This document shows, in pieces, positions 1-9,000 of a DNA stretch of 38,953 bases. The DNA comes from Pigoraptor vietnamica (taxonomy: Eukaryota > Opisthokonta > Filasterea), in the NCBI GenBank assembly GCA_943704525.1, contig CALSCQ010001785.1, positions 1 through 38,953 on the forward strand, given 5' to 3'. Made by a program: the position numbers and the translations under genes. How positions within the stretch are numbered: the stretch's first letter is position 1; every line of letters starts with the position of its first letter. Under the pieces are notes generated by a model. The model was not told where the DNA came from and did not search any database. It worked only from the letters and a program-made list of their open reading frames with translations.

Positions 1-38
<38 letters not shown>
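1..38. repeat. Poly-G run at the window edge
   Basis: There are 38 consecutive G residues, followed directly by a GTCGAC hexamer. A homopolymer of this length at the very first base is more likely a sequencing or assembly artefact than biology. It does not resemble a telomeric repeat. Confidence 0.85.
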
Positions 39-39
<1 letters not shown>

Positions 40-131
40 CGACAAATTGAAATGTTGGGCAATTTGATGCAAAAAACGCCTGCGAGTCCTGAGCAGCCGA
101 CGCCCCACTCTTCTTCAGCACAGCGCAAGGG

Positions 132-185
<54 letters not shown>

Positions 186-189
<4 letters not shown>

Positions 190-224
190 CGATGGACAGC
201 TGTCTATGACATAAGGACTGAAGG
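186..224 (+). repeat. CT-flanked hairpin element, copy A
   Basis: The copy is bounded by CT runs. It has a conserved left flank, GAGTCGATG, a perfect 10-base palindrome at 195-204 (GACAGCTGTC), a conserved right flank, TATGAC (205-210), and a GAAGGT tail leading into CT repeats. The flanks are shared with copies B and C but the palindrome sequence is not. Function is unknown. Confidence 0.6.
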
Positions 225-243
225 TCTCTCTCTCTCTCTCTTA

Positions 244-283
244 GAGTCGATGAGGGTTTAACCTCTATGACTGCCACGAGCTG

Positions 284-286
<3 letters not shown>
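244..286 (+). repeat. CT-flanked hairpin element, copy B
   Basis: It has the same left flank (GAGTCGATG) and right flank (TATGACTGCC) as the other copies, and a GAGGT tail running into CT repeats. The centre at 252-265 can fold as GAGG/CCTC plus TT/AA with one bulged G and a one-base loop. It lies directly downstream of copy A, so A and B look like a tandem pair. Confidence 0.6.
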
Positions 287-338
<52 letters not shown>

Positions 339-388
339 TCTCTCTCTCTCTCTCCCGCTGCAAGGACCCCTGCGGGCAGTTGGCCGCA

Positions 389-866
389 ATGGCGCTGTGG
401 CCGCTCTTGAAGGCGATGCTCCTCCTCGTCAACGCCGTCGCCGTCCTCAACGAGAAGCGGTTCCTCTCGCGAAGTGCGTGCCCTTACCGCCATGCCATTG
501 TTTCTTGTGTAGTAGTTGTCGCTGTTCTCTGTGCGTGCCTCTTATCGCTGTCCTCTCAGTCTCTGCGTGTGTCATGCCATCTGAGTTTCTCTCGTGGAGT
601 ACTTTGGCTGTCCCCTGTGCGTGCCTCTTATCGCCTGCCGTCGCAGTCGGCTGGGGTTCGGACGCCCAGGCGTACGGCTACGACCAAGGCTCCGTCAAGA
701 CGCGCATGGTCAATCTCATCTACGCAGTGCACTCTCTGTTGCGAAGTGGGTGGGCTCAGAATGCCACAGCCAGTGCTCGCGCAGTGTCTGACGTGCCGCC
801 CTCTTTCCAGTTCCCCTTATCGGCATCAACACACTCACAATAGTATTCGAGTTGCTACTCGGATGA
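389..866 (+). CDS. YOS1: YOS1/IER3IP1-like ER-Golgi membrane protein
   Basis: Exons are 389-473, 647-745 and 811-866; both introns are GT-AG and the phases agree. The product is 79 residues; Yos1 and IER3IP1 are about 82-85. Residues 4-22 form a hydrophobic segment rich in Leu/Val. Next come the NEKRFL motif (21-26), a GWGSD stretch near 30-34, a polar DQGSVKTRMVNLI segment and a hydrophobic C-terminal helix (about 62-79) that starts with an R-I-P-L-I motif. This is the whole family plan, so I consider it complete. In yeast, Yos1 works with Yip1 and Yif1 in ER-to-Golgi vesicle traffic; that role is assumed here by homology. An in-frame TTG codon lies just upstream, but the ATG at 389 starts the conserved part. 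The gene converges on APE2, with 115 bases between stop codons. Confidence 0.9.
474..646 (+). repeat. Internal direct repeat in YOS1 intron 1
   Basis: An exact 20-base repeat (starting ctgtgcgtgc) occurs at 529-548 and 615-634. A diverged third relative starts at the donor itself (474, gtgcgtgcccttaccgcc). Each copy holds a gtgcgt-type donor-like string, so the intron seems to have grown by duplicating its 5' end. Confidence 0.7.
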
Positions 867-981
867 TGGCAAGGAGCCCGCCCCCGCCCGCTTACGCGCC
901 GCACGCGCTCGCAACGCACAGCACGCACGCACGCACACGCATTGCTGAAATTGAACAGATATATGACATCACAGAGCACTC

Positions 982-2557
982 TCAGCGGGCCCCCGTTGCT
1001 CCTGCCTGGCTGCTGCGCTGGGCGGACCCGCGCAACGGGCCACTCTCGGCCCATACAAAGAAGTCGCAGCGCGCGTTGGGGTCGCCCCGGTGTCCCTGCG
1101 GCCGCCAGCACACGTAGAATCGTCGGCCAAAATTGGCGCCCTCCTTCTTGACTGTGCGCTCCACACACGGCTCGCCGTGGCCCATGCACAGGGGCGGCGG
1201 CTGTGGCCCCTTGAGCAGCGCGCGCCACTGCGCCTTTGGTGCTGGCGGATTCGGAACGTCGCATCGTGTGGAGAGGAAAGCAGAGTCAGCGCTGTCGGCG
1301 GAATGTCCCGATGGGCTGGGACTCACATCGCCGTCGCCCGCCGTGCGCACAGCCGCTGTGGGACCGGGGCGTGCGCTCGGTGGTTCCGCGAACACTGGTT
1401 GCACTGGGGGCACTGGGTCGCAATTGGCATCGGGTGCGCGGGAGGCTATCGCGGTGTCCTTCGGCTGTTTCGGGCCAAAGAACTGCGCGAGGGTCGCCTG
1501 CGACGGGCCGCGGGTGCGCTTTGCAGGCCGCGGCGCTTCGGCGTCGTCCTCCGTCGGCCGCTTTGGCGTGGCGCGCGCAAGGAACGCCGTGAGACGCCCC
1601 TGCGTGGCGCCCTGAAACTCGGGCATGAAGCGCGCGCACAGCGGCGGAGGGGCGCGGCGCGGGGCGGGCGGCACGTCGAGAATGGCGGCAACCGGGCAAT
1701 GGTCGGACCCCGTCGCGCTCTGCCACACCTCGCACGCCGACACGCGCGCGGCGAGTGCGGGCGTGGCGAGCACATAGTCGATGCGCGTGCCGTAGTTGTT
1801 GGCGCGCGCCCCCGTGTCCTGCCGCCAGCACGTGTACGCGCCGCGGACGCCCGGGTTGAGGGCGCGGAAGCAGTCAACCATCACGCCTGTGGTGCCGTCG
1901 GGCGACTTCAGGAACGAGTGGAGCCACCGGCGGCCCGGGTGGTCGTGGAAAGTCGTCGCGCCTGCCTCTCGGAGCTGCCGCACGCATACACGCCCAGAGG
2001 TCAGTCCACATGACGGCCGCGACACAGCACACCCAAGCCGAGTGGAATGCACAGAGATTTTTTTTCCCCTCGGCGCGCACCCACCCATTTCTGTGGGTCG
2101 CAGTGGTCGATTTCGTTGTGCGTGAGATTGATGTCACCGGCCACAACTACCTCCCTGCGCAGTGGAGTGATGCAACTCAGCGCGCGCGTGGTGCACGCAC
2201 ATCACGCATGCGCACGCACCTTCCCAGCCGCACGAGCGACTCGCAGCGCCGCTGCAGCGCCATGTGAAAGCGAGCCTGGTACTCGACGCGGTCTTCGTCG
2301 TCCCCGCCGCACGGGCAGTACACGTTCAGCAGCACAAAGGCGCCGTGGTCGGTGGCGACGCAACGCCCCTCGCCATCCAGGGACGCGTCCTCGGGGCCCG
2401 CATAGCCCAGCGGTCCGCCAGGGCGACCCAGCAGGCCCTCCTCAGCGGCCGCGGGGACGGCGGTTGCTTGGCGGCAGAATGTCGCAACGCCTGTGCGCAC
2501 ACACACACGCGCGCACACACACAAGCACACACACACACACACATACACGCACGCATA

Positions 2558-2644
<87 letters not shown>

Positions 2645-2971
2645 CCATTGAAAAGGACTGGTTACTACGAGTCCGGTGGCTATTAGGGACCTCCAGCATG
2701 CGCATCACGCACCCGAGTATCCGCGGCCTCTGTTGAACGCGAAGAACGCGTCGTACCCGGGCACCTTCGCCACGTCCTCCGTCAGCTGGTCGCGCGTCAT
2801 CTTCGTCTCCTGCACGCACACAACGTCCGCGTCGAGCGCGTCCAGCACGGCGCGGAGGGGCGCATCGGGCCCACCGGGGGCACCCGCACCAGCCACGCGC
2901 CGCCCGCCGATGTCCACGTCGCGCTGCGTGAGGGGCCGCAGCCCGTTGACGTTCCAGGTCACCAGGCGCAT
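982..2971 (-). CDS. APN2: APE2/APN2-type AP endonuclease
   Basis: Exons in transcript order are 2971-2713, 2490-2220, 2154-2085 and 1974-982. They join in phase to give 530 residues. The protein is an exonuclease-endonuclease-phosphatase fold enzyme that processes abasic sites and blocked 3' ends in the nucleus. Visible active-site residues are N7 in TWNVNG, E55 in VQETK, Y144 in LNVYCPC, D184 and N186 in GDIN, D266 in RIDYVL, and D291/H292 in GSDHCPV. After the catalytic domain come a PCNA-interaction box (Q359, L362, F365, F366) and a C-terminal Zf-GRF domain with Cys 463, 470, 489 and 503 and an FYVCW core. The PIP box and Zf-GRF separate APE2 from APE1. Intron 1 (2491-2712) holds a long CA/GT microsatellite. 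The start at 2971 gives the usual short N-terminus directly before the catalytic core. Confidence 0.95.
2500..2641. repeat. CA/GT microsatellite in APE2 intron 1
   Basis: An interrupted CA tract starts near 2500 and becomes a perfect (AC)n run of about 82 bases at 2559-2640. It lies wholly inside the 222-base first intron of the minus-strand APE2 gene, where it reads as GT repeats close to the 3' splice site. Confidence 0.95.
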
Positions 2972-3848
2972 TTCCGACGCGCGAATTCCCGCGACAACGC
3001 GCTGGGGGACTCACTCCCTTGTGCGGCGCCGCGGGCTACTGGGCCCATGTGGCCACGGCGTCGCACTCGGCGGCCGTCACTGCGGCGAGCGGCGGCTGCC
3101 CATGCGCGTGCGAGAAGAGGCACACTGTTGATGGAATGGCAACGCCAACGGTTTTTGAGCAGGCAATCGATTGTAATCATTCGTGTGTGTGTTTAGTTTG
3201 TGGTGGGGGTTATCCACACCTTGCATCAACGCGACGCTGCGGTGGGTCATGTGCGCTCGAATGCAACATGCAACGCGTGCGGCGTAAGTGCGGAAGTTCG
3301 TTGAGACGCAAGACCAAGGCAAGAAGCTAAGTCACACGACGCGTCTGTGTGCACTATGGCCGCAGCTGGGCGATCATTGCGCGCCACTGCTGGCGCAACG
3401 ACCCTGTATTGCAGCAGTTACAGTCCGTGTCCTCAATACTATGGCGCCCCAATGCCGCTGAAACGTGCGCAGTCGACGCGCCGCACACAGCTCCGGCGGT
3501 TCGCGGCAAGCGGGCCGGTTGATCGTGACTGACATTGACACCCGCCCCGTGGCCGTGCTCACAGCGACAGGCAGGTGCCCACGGCGGTGCATGGGGACGC
3601 AGGCTACCATTACTAGCTGCAGCACCCCCAAGCGTCAAGCGCAGCACCCTCAAGCGCAGCACCCTCAAGCGAAGGCGTTTTGCTGCCGGAAGACGTGTTG
3701 TGAATCGCATCCGGGGCAGGCATGGGCGCCAAGCGAGTGAGCTGTTACTTCAGTCCGGCACGTTCACAATGAAATGTCGGCTGCTGCCGTGGCATCGAAG
3801 AAGTTGCATGGTGTTGGCTGTGCGGCCGTGCGACCGGTGTGAGCTGCC
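2972..3848. promoter_or_regulatory. Divergent intergenic region, APE2 / MRG15
   Basis: This 877-base gap separates the APE2 start (-) from the MRG15 start (+) and must hold both promoters. I see no conserved coding frame, no RNA gene and no clear TATA box. Short open frames here look random. The only structure is a small 15-base tandem repeat at 3621-3675. Confidence 0.5.
3621..3675 (+). repeat. Short 15-base tandem repeat
   Basis: About three copies of an agcaccctcaagcgc unit occur. The first copy is longer because of an extra caagcgt segment. It lies in the divergent promoter region about 175 bases upstream of the MRG15 start. Confidence 0.75.
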
Positions 3849-5788
3849 ATGGCCACGCGGCTCAAGTTCGCCGAGGGCGAGCGCCTGCTGTGCTTCCACG
3901 GCGCGCTGATCTACGAGGCCAAGGTGCGTGTCTGTCCTTGAGTGCCCGTGCGTTGCTTTCTGTGTCCCACACGAGTGCTTTCCTCTGTGTCTCACGAGTG
4001 CTTTCCTCTGTGTCTGTCCTTGAGTGCCCTTGCATCGCTTCCTTCTGGGCTCAAATTGATGCACACGCGCGACCAGTGCCTTGCGACAGAGGCGCAGGAC
4101 TCGACTGGACAGAAGAAAGAGCCGCGCTACCTCGTACACTACAATGGATGGGCCACAAGGTGCGGCGTGCGCGTGTGCGCCTTTTCTTGTGCTGCTGCGC
4201 GGGCATGGCACGCTGTGTCCGAGGCCTTGTTTGGGGCGTGCGCTTACTCTGCCGTGCGCAGGTGGGACGAGTGGGTGTACGAGAGCCGCATGCTCAAGGA
4301 CACCGAGGAAAACCGAAACAAGATGCGCGTGCTCCACGAAAACCACCGCAAGACAAAGAAGATCGCGCCGAAGCGCAAGGCCGGCATGGAAGCGGAGGAA
4401 GGTGCGCTTCGTCAGCACTGCGCCCGCGTGTGCTGCAGTGAAATCCTCTGCCGTGCGCTCTGTGGCCTGTCGCTGAGTGTTGACGTCGCGACAGGCAAGA
4501 GCCTCCGGAAGCGCGGCCGTACGGAGGAGTCTGAACCGCAGGTGCGGTGCTTGCTTCTGCGTCACATTTGGGTCCATTTTTGCCTCAGCAGCTTGTCGTC
4601 CGTGCTCGGCTGCCCTTGTCCTTTTTTTTCCTTGTCCCTGGAGGGTGGGGATGTCGGCTTGTTTCTGCGCTGGTGCAGTCGCCACTTCGAACAATGCGTC
4701 GTCCATTGGTGCGCTCACGCCCCTTTGCCACAGGACGAGCCGGAACAGCCGCGCCACGAGGTGGCTGTGGTCATTCCGGATGGCCTCAAGCGACAACTCG
4801 TGGATGACTGGGACTTTGTGACGCGGCAAAAGAAGGTGCGCAGGTGGCTAGCGCGTTGTTACACAAACGTTTTCGATGTTCCCCTCTTCGCGTCGTTGTG
4901 TCTGGACATATGCGGAGCGGAGAGTGCCCGCGCGGGTTGGAGGAGTGTCTCGGCAGCTCGGCACGGGATGCGAAGGCGACTGACGACTGCAGCTGGCGAG
5001 TGCCTCTGATAATGCACCCACAAATGCACCAACGACTGCCACTGGCGCGTGCAGCTTGTGTCTCTCCCGCGCGATCCGACTGTCGCAACAGTACTGCAGG
5101 ACTTTGAGGCGCACGCGGCGGCAGGGTGTGTGCGCGTTGGAGTGCTCTGTGGTCACACCACCTGCCCCATATAAGAAAGACACACACGAACACACACACT
5201 CGTTCTGCTCTTCACACAATCGCTGAGAAACGCACACACGCGCGCACACACGCACACACACACACACACATGCTCTGCTCTTCCCCCAATCGCTTATTCG
5301 CGCACTGCGTCCGCTGCAGGATGGGCATGAGCCCCGACACGTTCCACGAGGCCCTCGTGGGCCTGCGAGTGTACTTTGACTACGCGCTGGGCACCCTTCT
5401 TTTGTACAAATTTGAGCGTCCGCAGTACGCATCGGCGCTCCAACTGGTACCAGCAGGGACCAGCGTATCAAGCTTGTACGGTGCCGAGCATCTCCTCCGT
5501 CTGTTCGGTGAGTCGCACGTCGCCAGAATGCTGTTCCGTCGTGACCCATTTATGTGTGTGTCTTGTGCTGTTTGTTGCGCATGCCTTCCGCGCTCACAAT
5601 GGCGGGTGTTTGCAGTCAAGCTACCCGAGCTGCTTGCGGACGTGCGCATGACGGCCGAGGCCGCGACGACCCTCGAGCGCATCGTGGCCAGCCTCCTCCA
5701 GTACATGCAGGAGCGGTCGCAGTCGCTGTTTATGCAGGAATACGACAATGCCTCGCCGGAGTATGCGCGCGTCGCCACGTCCGCCTAG
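3849..5788 (+). CDS. MRG15: MRG15/EAF3-like chromodomain and MRG-domain protein
   Basis: Eight exons are called: 3849-3923, 4092-4159, 4262-4401, 4495-4541, 4734-4835, 5055-5125, 5320-5507 and 5616-5788. They give 287 residues; human MRG15 is 323-362. The chromo-barrel (about 1-66) opens with a KFAEGERLLCFHG motif. Its aromatic cage positions, Y22, Y42, W45 and W49, match the H3K36me-binding residues of MRG15. A basic linker (KKIAPKRK) follows. The MRG domain (about 117-285) is seen in the segments VIPDGLKRQLVDDW, LVSLPRDPTV, GLRVYFDYALGTLLLY and the C-terminal MQEYDNASPEY. The family sits in NuA4-type acetyltransferase and Rpd3S/Sin3-type deacetylase complexes. Introns 2, 3, 4 and 7 have lengths divisible by three and no in-frame stop, so retention would keep the frame. 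Intron 2 falls between cage residues W45 and W49. The exon 2 acceptor was chosen to keep phase with exon 1. Confidence 0.93.
3928..4029 (+). repeat. Nested direct repeats in MRG15 intron 1
   Basis: A 20-base string (gtgtctgtccttgagtgccc) occurs exactly at 3928-3947, beside the donor, and again at 4010-4029. Between them a 23-base unit beginning cacgagtgct is repeated twice in tandem (3970-3992 and 3993-4015). This is again intron-internal duplication that includes donor-proximal sequence. Confidence 0.85.
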
Positions 5789-6034
5789 CATGCATAAAGC
5801 CCGCTTGCAACTGTCAACGGCGTCGAGTCGATGGACTCTGTGATGTGGGCTGGTCCGACGTCCCTTGTCGCGACGCCCGCGCCGCTATTGGCGCTATTTA
5901 GTGCAGCTGTTTGTGCGCGTGATGCCATTCGGTCGACGGTGTATTTGTGCCACGCGCGCCGTCCAGCGGCTGCGCAGGCGTCGCACAATGCAACACCTAT
6001 GTACGCAAAAATATAAAAACGCAAAGGCAACCTC
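5789..6034. other. Convergent gap, MRG15 / VPS13B 3' ends
   Basis: The gap of 246 bases holds both 3' untranslated regions. No coding frame is supported. At 5829-5840 it contains GAGTCGATGGAC, the same 12 bases as the left side of hairpin element copy A, but without the rest of the element. Confidence 0.6.
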
Positions 6035-9000
6035 TCACACGGACGAAGGGGCGCCGAGCGAAGAGAGGGCTCCCGCGGAGGCGCGCTCTCCGTAGTCGCG
6101 GCCCCTGTCCTTCCGCGCCTGCGCCGACAGTACGCGCGACCGCAGCCGCTCGGCAAATCGCTCGCGTTCCTCCGGCCCAATCACAAACTCGAGGCGCACG
6201 TGGCCGAGGGAGGGCCGACGCGGGCTTTCGCCGGGACGCGCCTGTGCCTGCGCGCCAGAACCGCGCGCCTTGGCCGCACCGGCCGCCGACCGACCGGCGA
6301 TGCCAGCGCTGGCAAACACAAGGTCGAGCGCCGGCGCAGAGTCGCGCTGCGGTGCCACGCGCTGCTGGTAACCGCCGCGGGTGGACACAACGGCCGAGTC
6401 TCGTCGCTGAGCATGCCCCTGCGCGGTCGCGCCCACGACGACACTGAGGGTCGAGGGATCGGTTTCGGGCGTCTCCACCGCCGCAATGTCGCGCACGCTC
6501 AGCGACTGTTGGATGGCGTCCTCCGAATCGCTCGCAAAGTAGAGTGCGTCGCCGGACAGCACGAGCGCGCCCGGGTGGCGGTGCCCCGAGCTGCTCACGG
6601 CGCACACCTCCACGACGTCCGCCGCCGCATTCGGCGTGCCCAGCATCTTCCACGCGTACTTGAGCGCGCAGTTGGGGCGCGGCGGTTCCGGGTCGCCCGT
6701 CGGCGGCATTCGCGGCCCCGGCACGTGACGCAGCCCCGCGCCCTGCAGTATCCCGTGGGACGTCGCGGCGACCAGCTCGAGTGCGCCGCCGACCGGCTTG
6801 GTGAGGCAACCCAGGAGGCCCTTTCCGACGCCCGCCGCCAGGTCCATCGCCACGCCGCCAACGCCCGCGCCCGGCGCCGACCGCGATACGGCCTGCACGG
6901 GCATCTCCACGAGGCCCGCAATGCCGCCGAGGATGCCAAAGCCCAGCGCCGCCATGCCCTTGCCGAGCCCCTGCGCCGCGTGCGCCGGGCGGTCCTTGCG
7001 CGCGGCCCTCCGCCACTGCTCGTGGACCTCGTCCATCGCGAGGCGGTCGAGATTGCGGGCCATGCCCGAAGAGAATGACGCGAGCGACGCGATCGCACCC
7101 GCGCCGATGTGGCGCACGAACGACGCCGCGCCGCCGCCGACCCCGGAAATGAAGGCAACGGGTCCCGTGCGCATGCCCCGCAGCGGCATCGCCACGAGGT
7201 CGCGCAGCCCCGAGCCAACCGACAGCAGAAGGCCGGTTGGGTTGCCGAGCAGCTCCAGGGAGCCGAGGAGCGCCGGCGCGCGCAGGACGGCTTCGAACGC
7301 GTAGTGGGCGGCGAGGGTCTCGGCGAGAAGCGCCCGGTCGCAGTACACGCGCTCGAGGCGCACCGCCGAGAACGAGAGCGGCGTGTGGTCGACGCCAATG
7401 TGGAGGCGGTACGACGCGCGCACGCTGACGATCGCCTCGAGCGCGCCAATGTCCAAGACGTCCACCGCCAGGGGCTCGCGACAGACGGCGGCGACCATTC
7501 CCGGGGACACCGTTTCGTCCGCGTCGTCGATGCTCTCGTCGGCGTGTGCGGATGCGGAGGACGCCGCGGTCGCCAGGCTGTCAAACGCCTCCTTCATGCG
7601 CACGAGGAACGTGTCTTCCATGTGCAGCACGACTGGCGCCGCCGAGAGCGCGATGCGGCGGAGGGCGGAGCGGCCGTCCGTCGACGGCTGCGTCGCGGAC
7701 ACGGAGAGCGAGAACGCTTGCCGCGGCGGTGCCTCGTCGCTGCCGGCAAGCGCCGTGCGGTCGGTAAAGGCCACGACAGGGAACTCGTACTCGGATCCAG
7801 CCAGCTGATTGTCGACTTGCACGCCCTCGGCGCTCACGGTGACGGTGCGCAGCAGCTCGTTGCTCGCGGCGTCCCTCCCGCGCGTAAACGACACGCATAT
7901 GCCGTCCGAGGCAACGCGGAGCAGCTCGGGCGGCGGCGGCGGCGGCAGAGGACGTGCGCCTGCGCTCGCCTCCCGTGCGACCTCCGCCTGCCACCCAGCC
8001 ACTTCGTCGACGATCGTGACTGCGACGCCGGACACCGCCGCGGCGACGTGGAGCGCAGTCCCTTGCACGCTTGCCGCCGGCGTCGAAGTCGCAAGGCCGG
8101 GATCTTCGGCCCTGAATGTCACGACCGTCCCGGAGACGTCGCGCGTGACCACAGCAACAACGCCCGCGCAAACCGAGTGGACACCCACAGCGCACACGTC
8201 AATCGACGACGGCCCGTCCGCTGCGGGCCCTGCGCCGCGAACGGGAGTCACTTCAACGACCGCCGACGCCGGGCGCACCACTCCGTCCTCGAGCGGGCCC
8301 TCGCCCTCGGCGGAGCCCAGCCTTCCGCCAGACGCGGCACCGGGTGCCCGAGTCGCGGCATCGCCCCGCTGGGCGCGAGGGGCCACGGCCGCGTCGTAGT
8401 GGCACCAGTTGCCTGGCATGAGAAGGACCCGCTGCGAGGCGCGGCCGGCGTCGGCGAGGGCGATCGCAAAGGGACACTCGTTGCGAAGCACGGCGAGTGG
8501 GCTTGCACTGTCAAAGAAGAGCGCGTGGAGAACGCCGCCGACGTCGCACGAGCCGTAGGCCAGGCTGCGGGACCCGGCCGCGCCGGCGCGAACGACGTAA
8601 GGGGACCGCACCGTGTACTGAGCGAGGTCCACCGTCGCACCCCACTCCCACCCACCGGCATTGCCGTCGTCCGAGGCAAGCGAGACGCGCACGGGGGCAC
8701 CCGCGAACGGCTCGGGGCTGCCAGCCTCAGCGCCGCCGTCCTTTCGACCGGGCGCCGGCGGCCACCCGTTGAGCGCGAGGTACCGCCCGGGTCGCACGGT
8801 GTGCAGGCGGGCGTCGCGTGGGTCCTCCTGCCGCACTCGCAAGACGGCGTCCGTGCGATTGACGACCACGTACGCATCGCACACGACGACCATGTGGCCG
8901 CAGCCGGGGCAGCCCACGTCTGCGGGGTGCACGCGCGCCACAAAGCGCCACACCGCCTCGTCCGCGAGAATGTCGAGCACGTGCTCGGCGGGGCCTTCGG

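Larger units (their letters stand above)
128..357. repeat. CT (and CA) microsatellite block
   Basis: Three CT runs lie at about 132-185, 225-241 and 287-320. A short CA run follows at about 321-339, then a last CT run to about 354. Unique spacers of 40-60 bases separate the first three runs and form the hairpin elements listed separately. The block lies just upstream of the YOS1-like start codon, so it occupies what should be the 5' flank of that gene. Confidence 0.9.

Noticed and set aside
52-261. Small frame of Ser-Leu repeats at the left end
   Set aside because: It is the translation of CT microsatellites.
2177-2640. Cys-Val and Thr-His repeat frames over the CA tract
   Set aside because: They translate the microsatellite in APE2 intron 1. 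Only the part up to 2490 is real exon.
5829-5840. Possible fourth hairpin element in the MRG15 3' region
   Set aside because: Only 12 bases match copy A. The palindrome, TATGAC and CT tail are missing.
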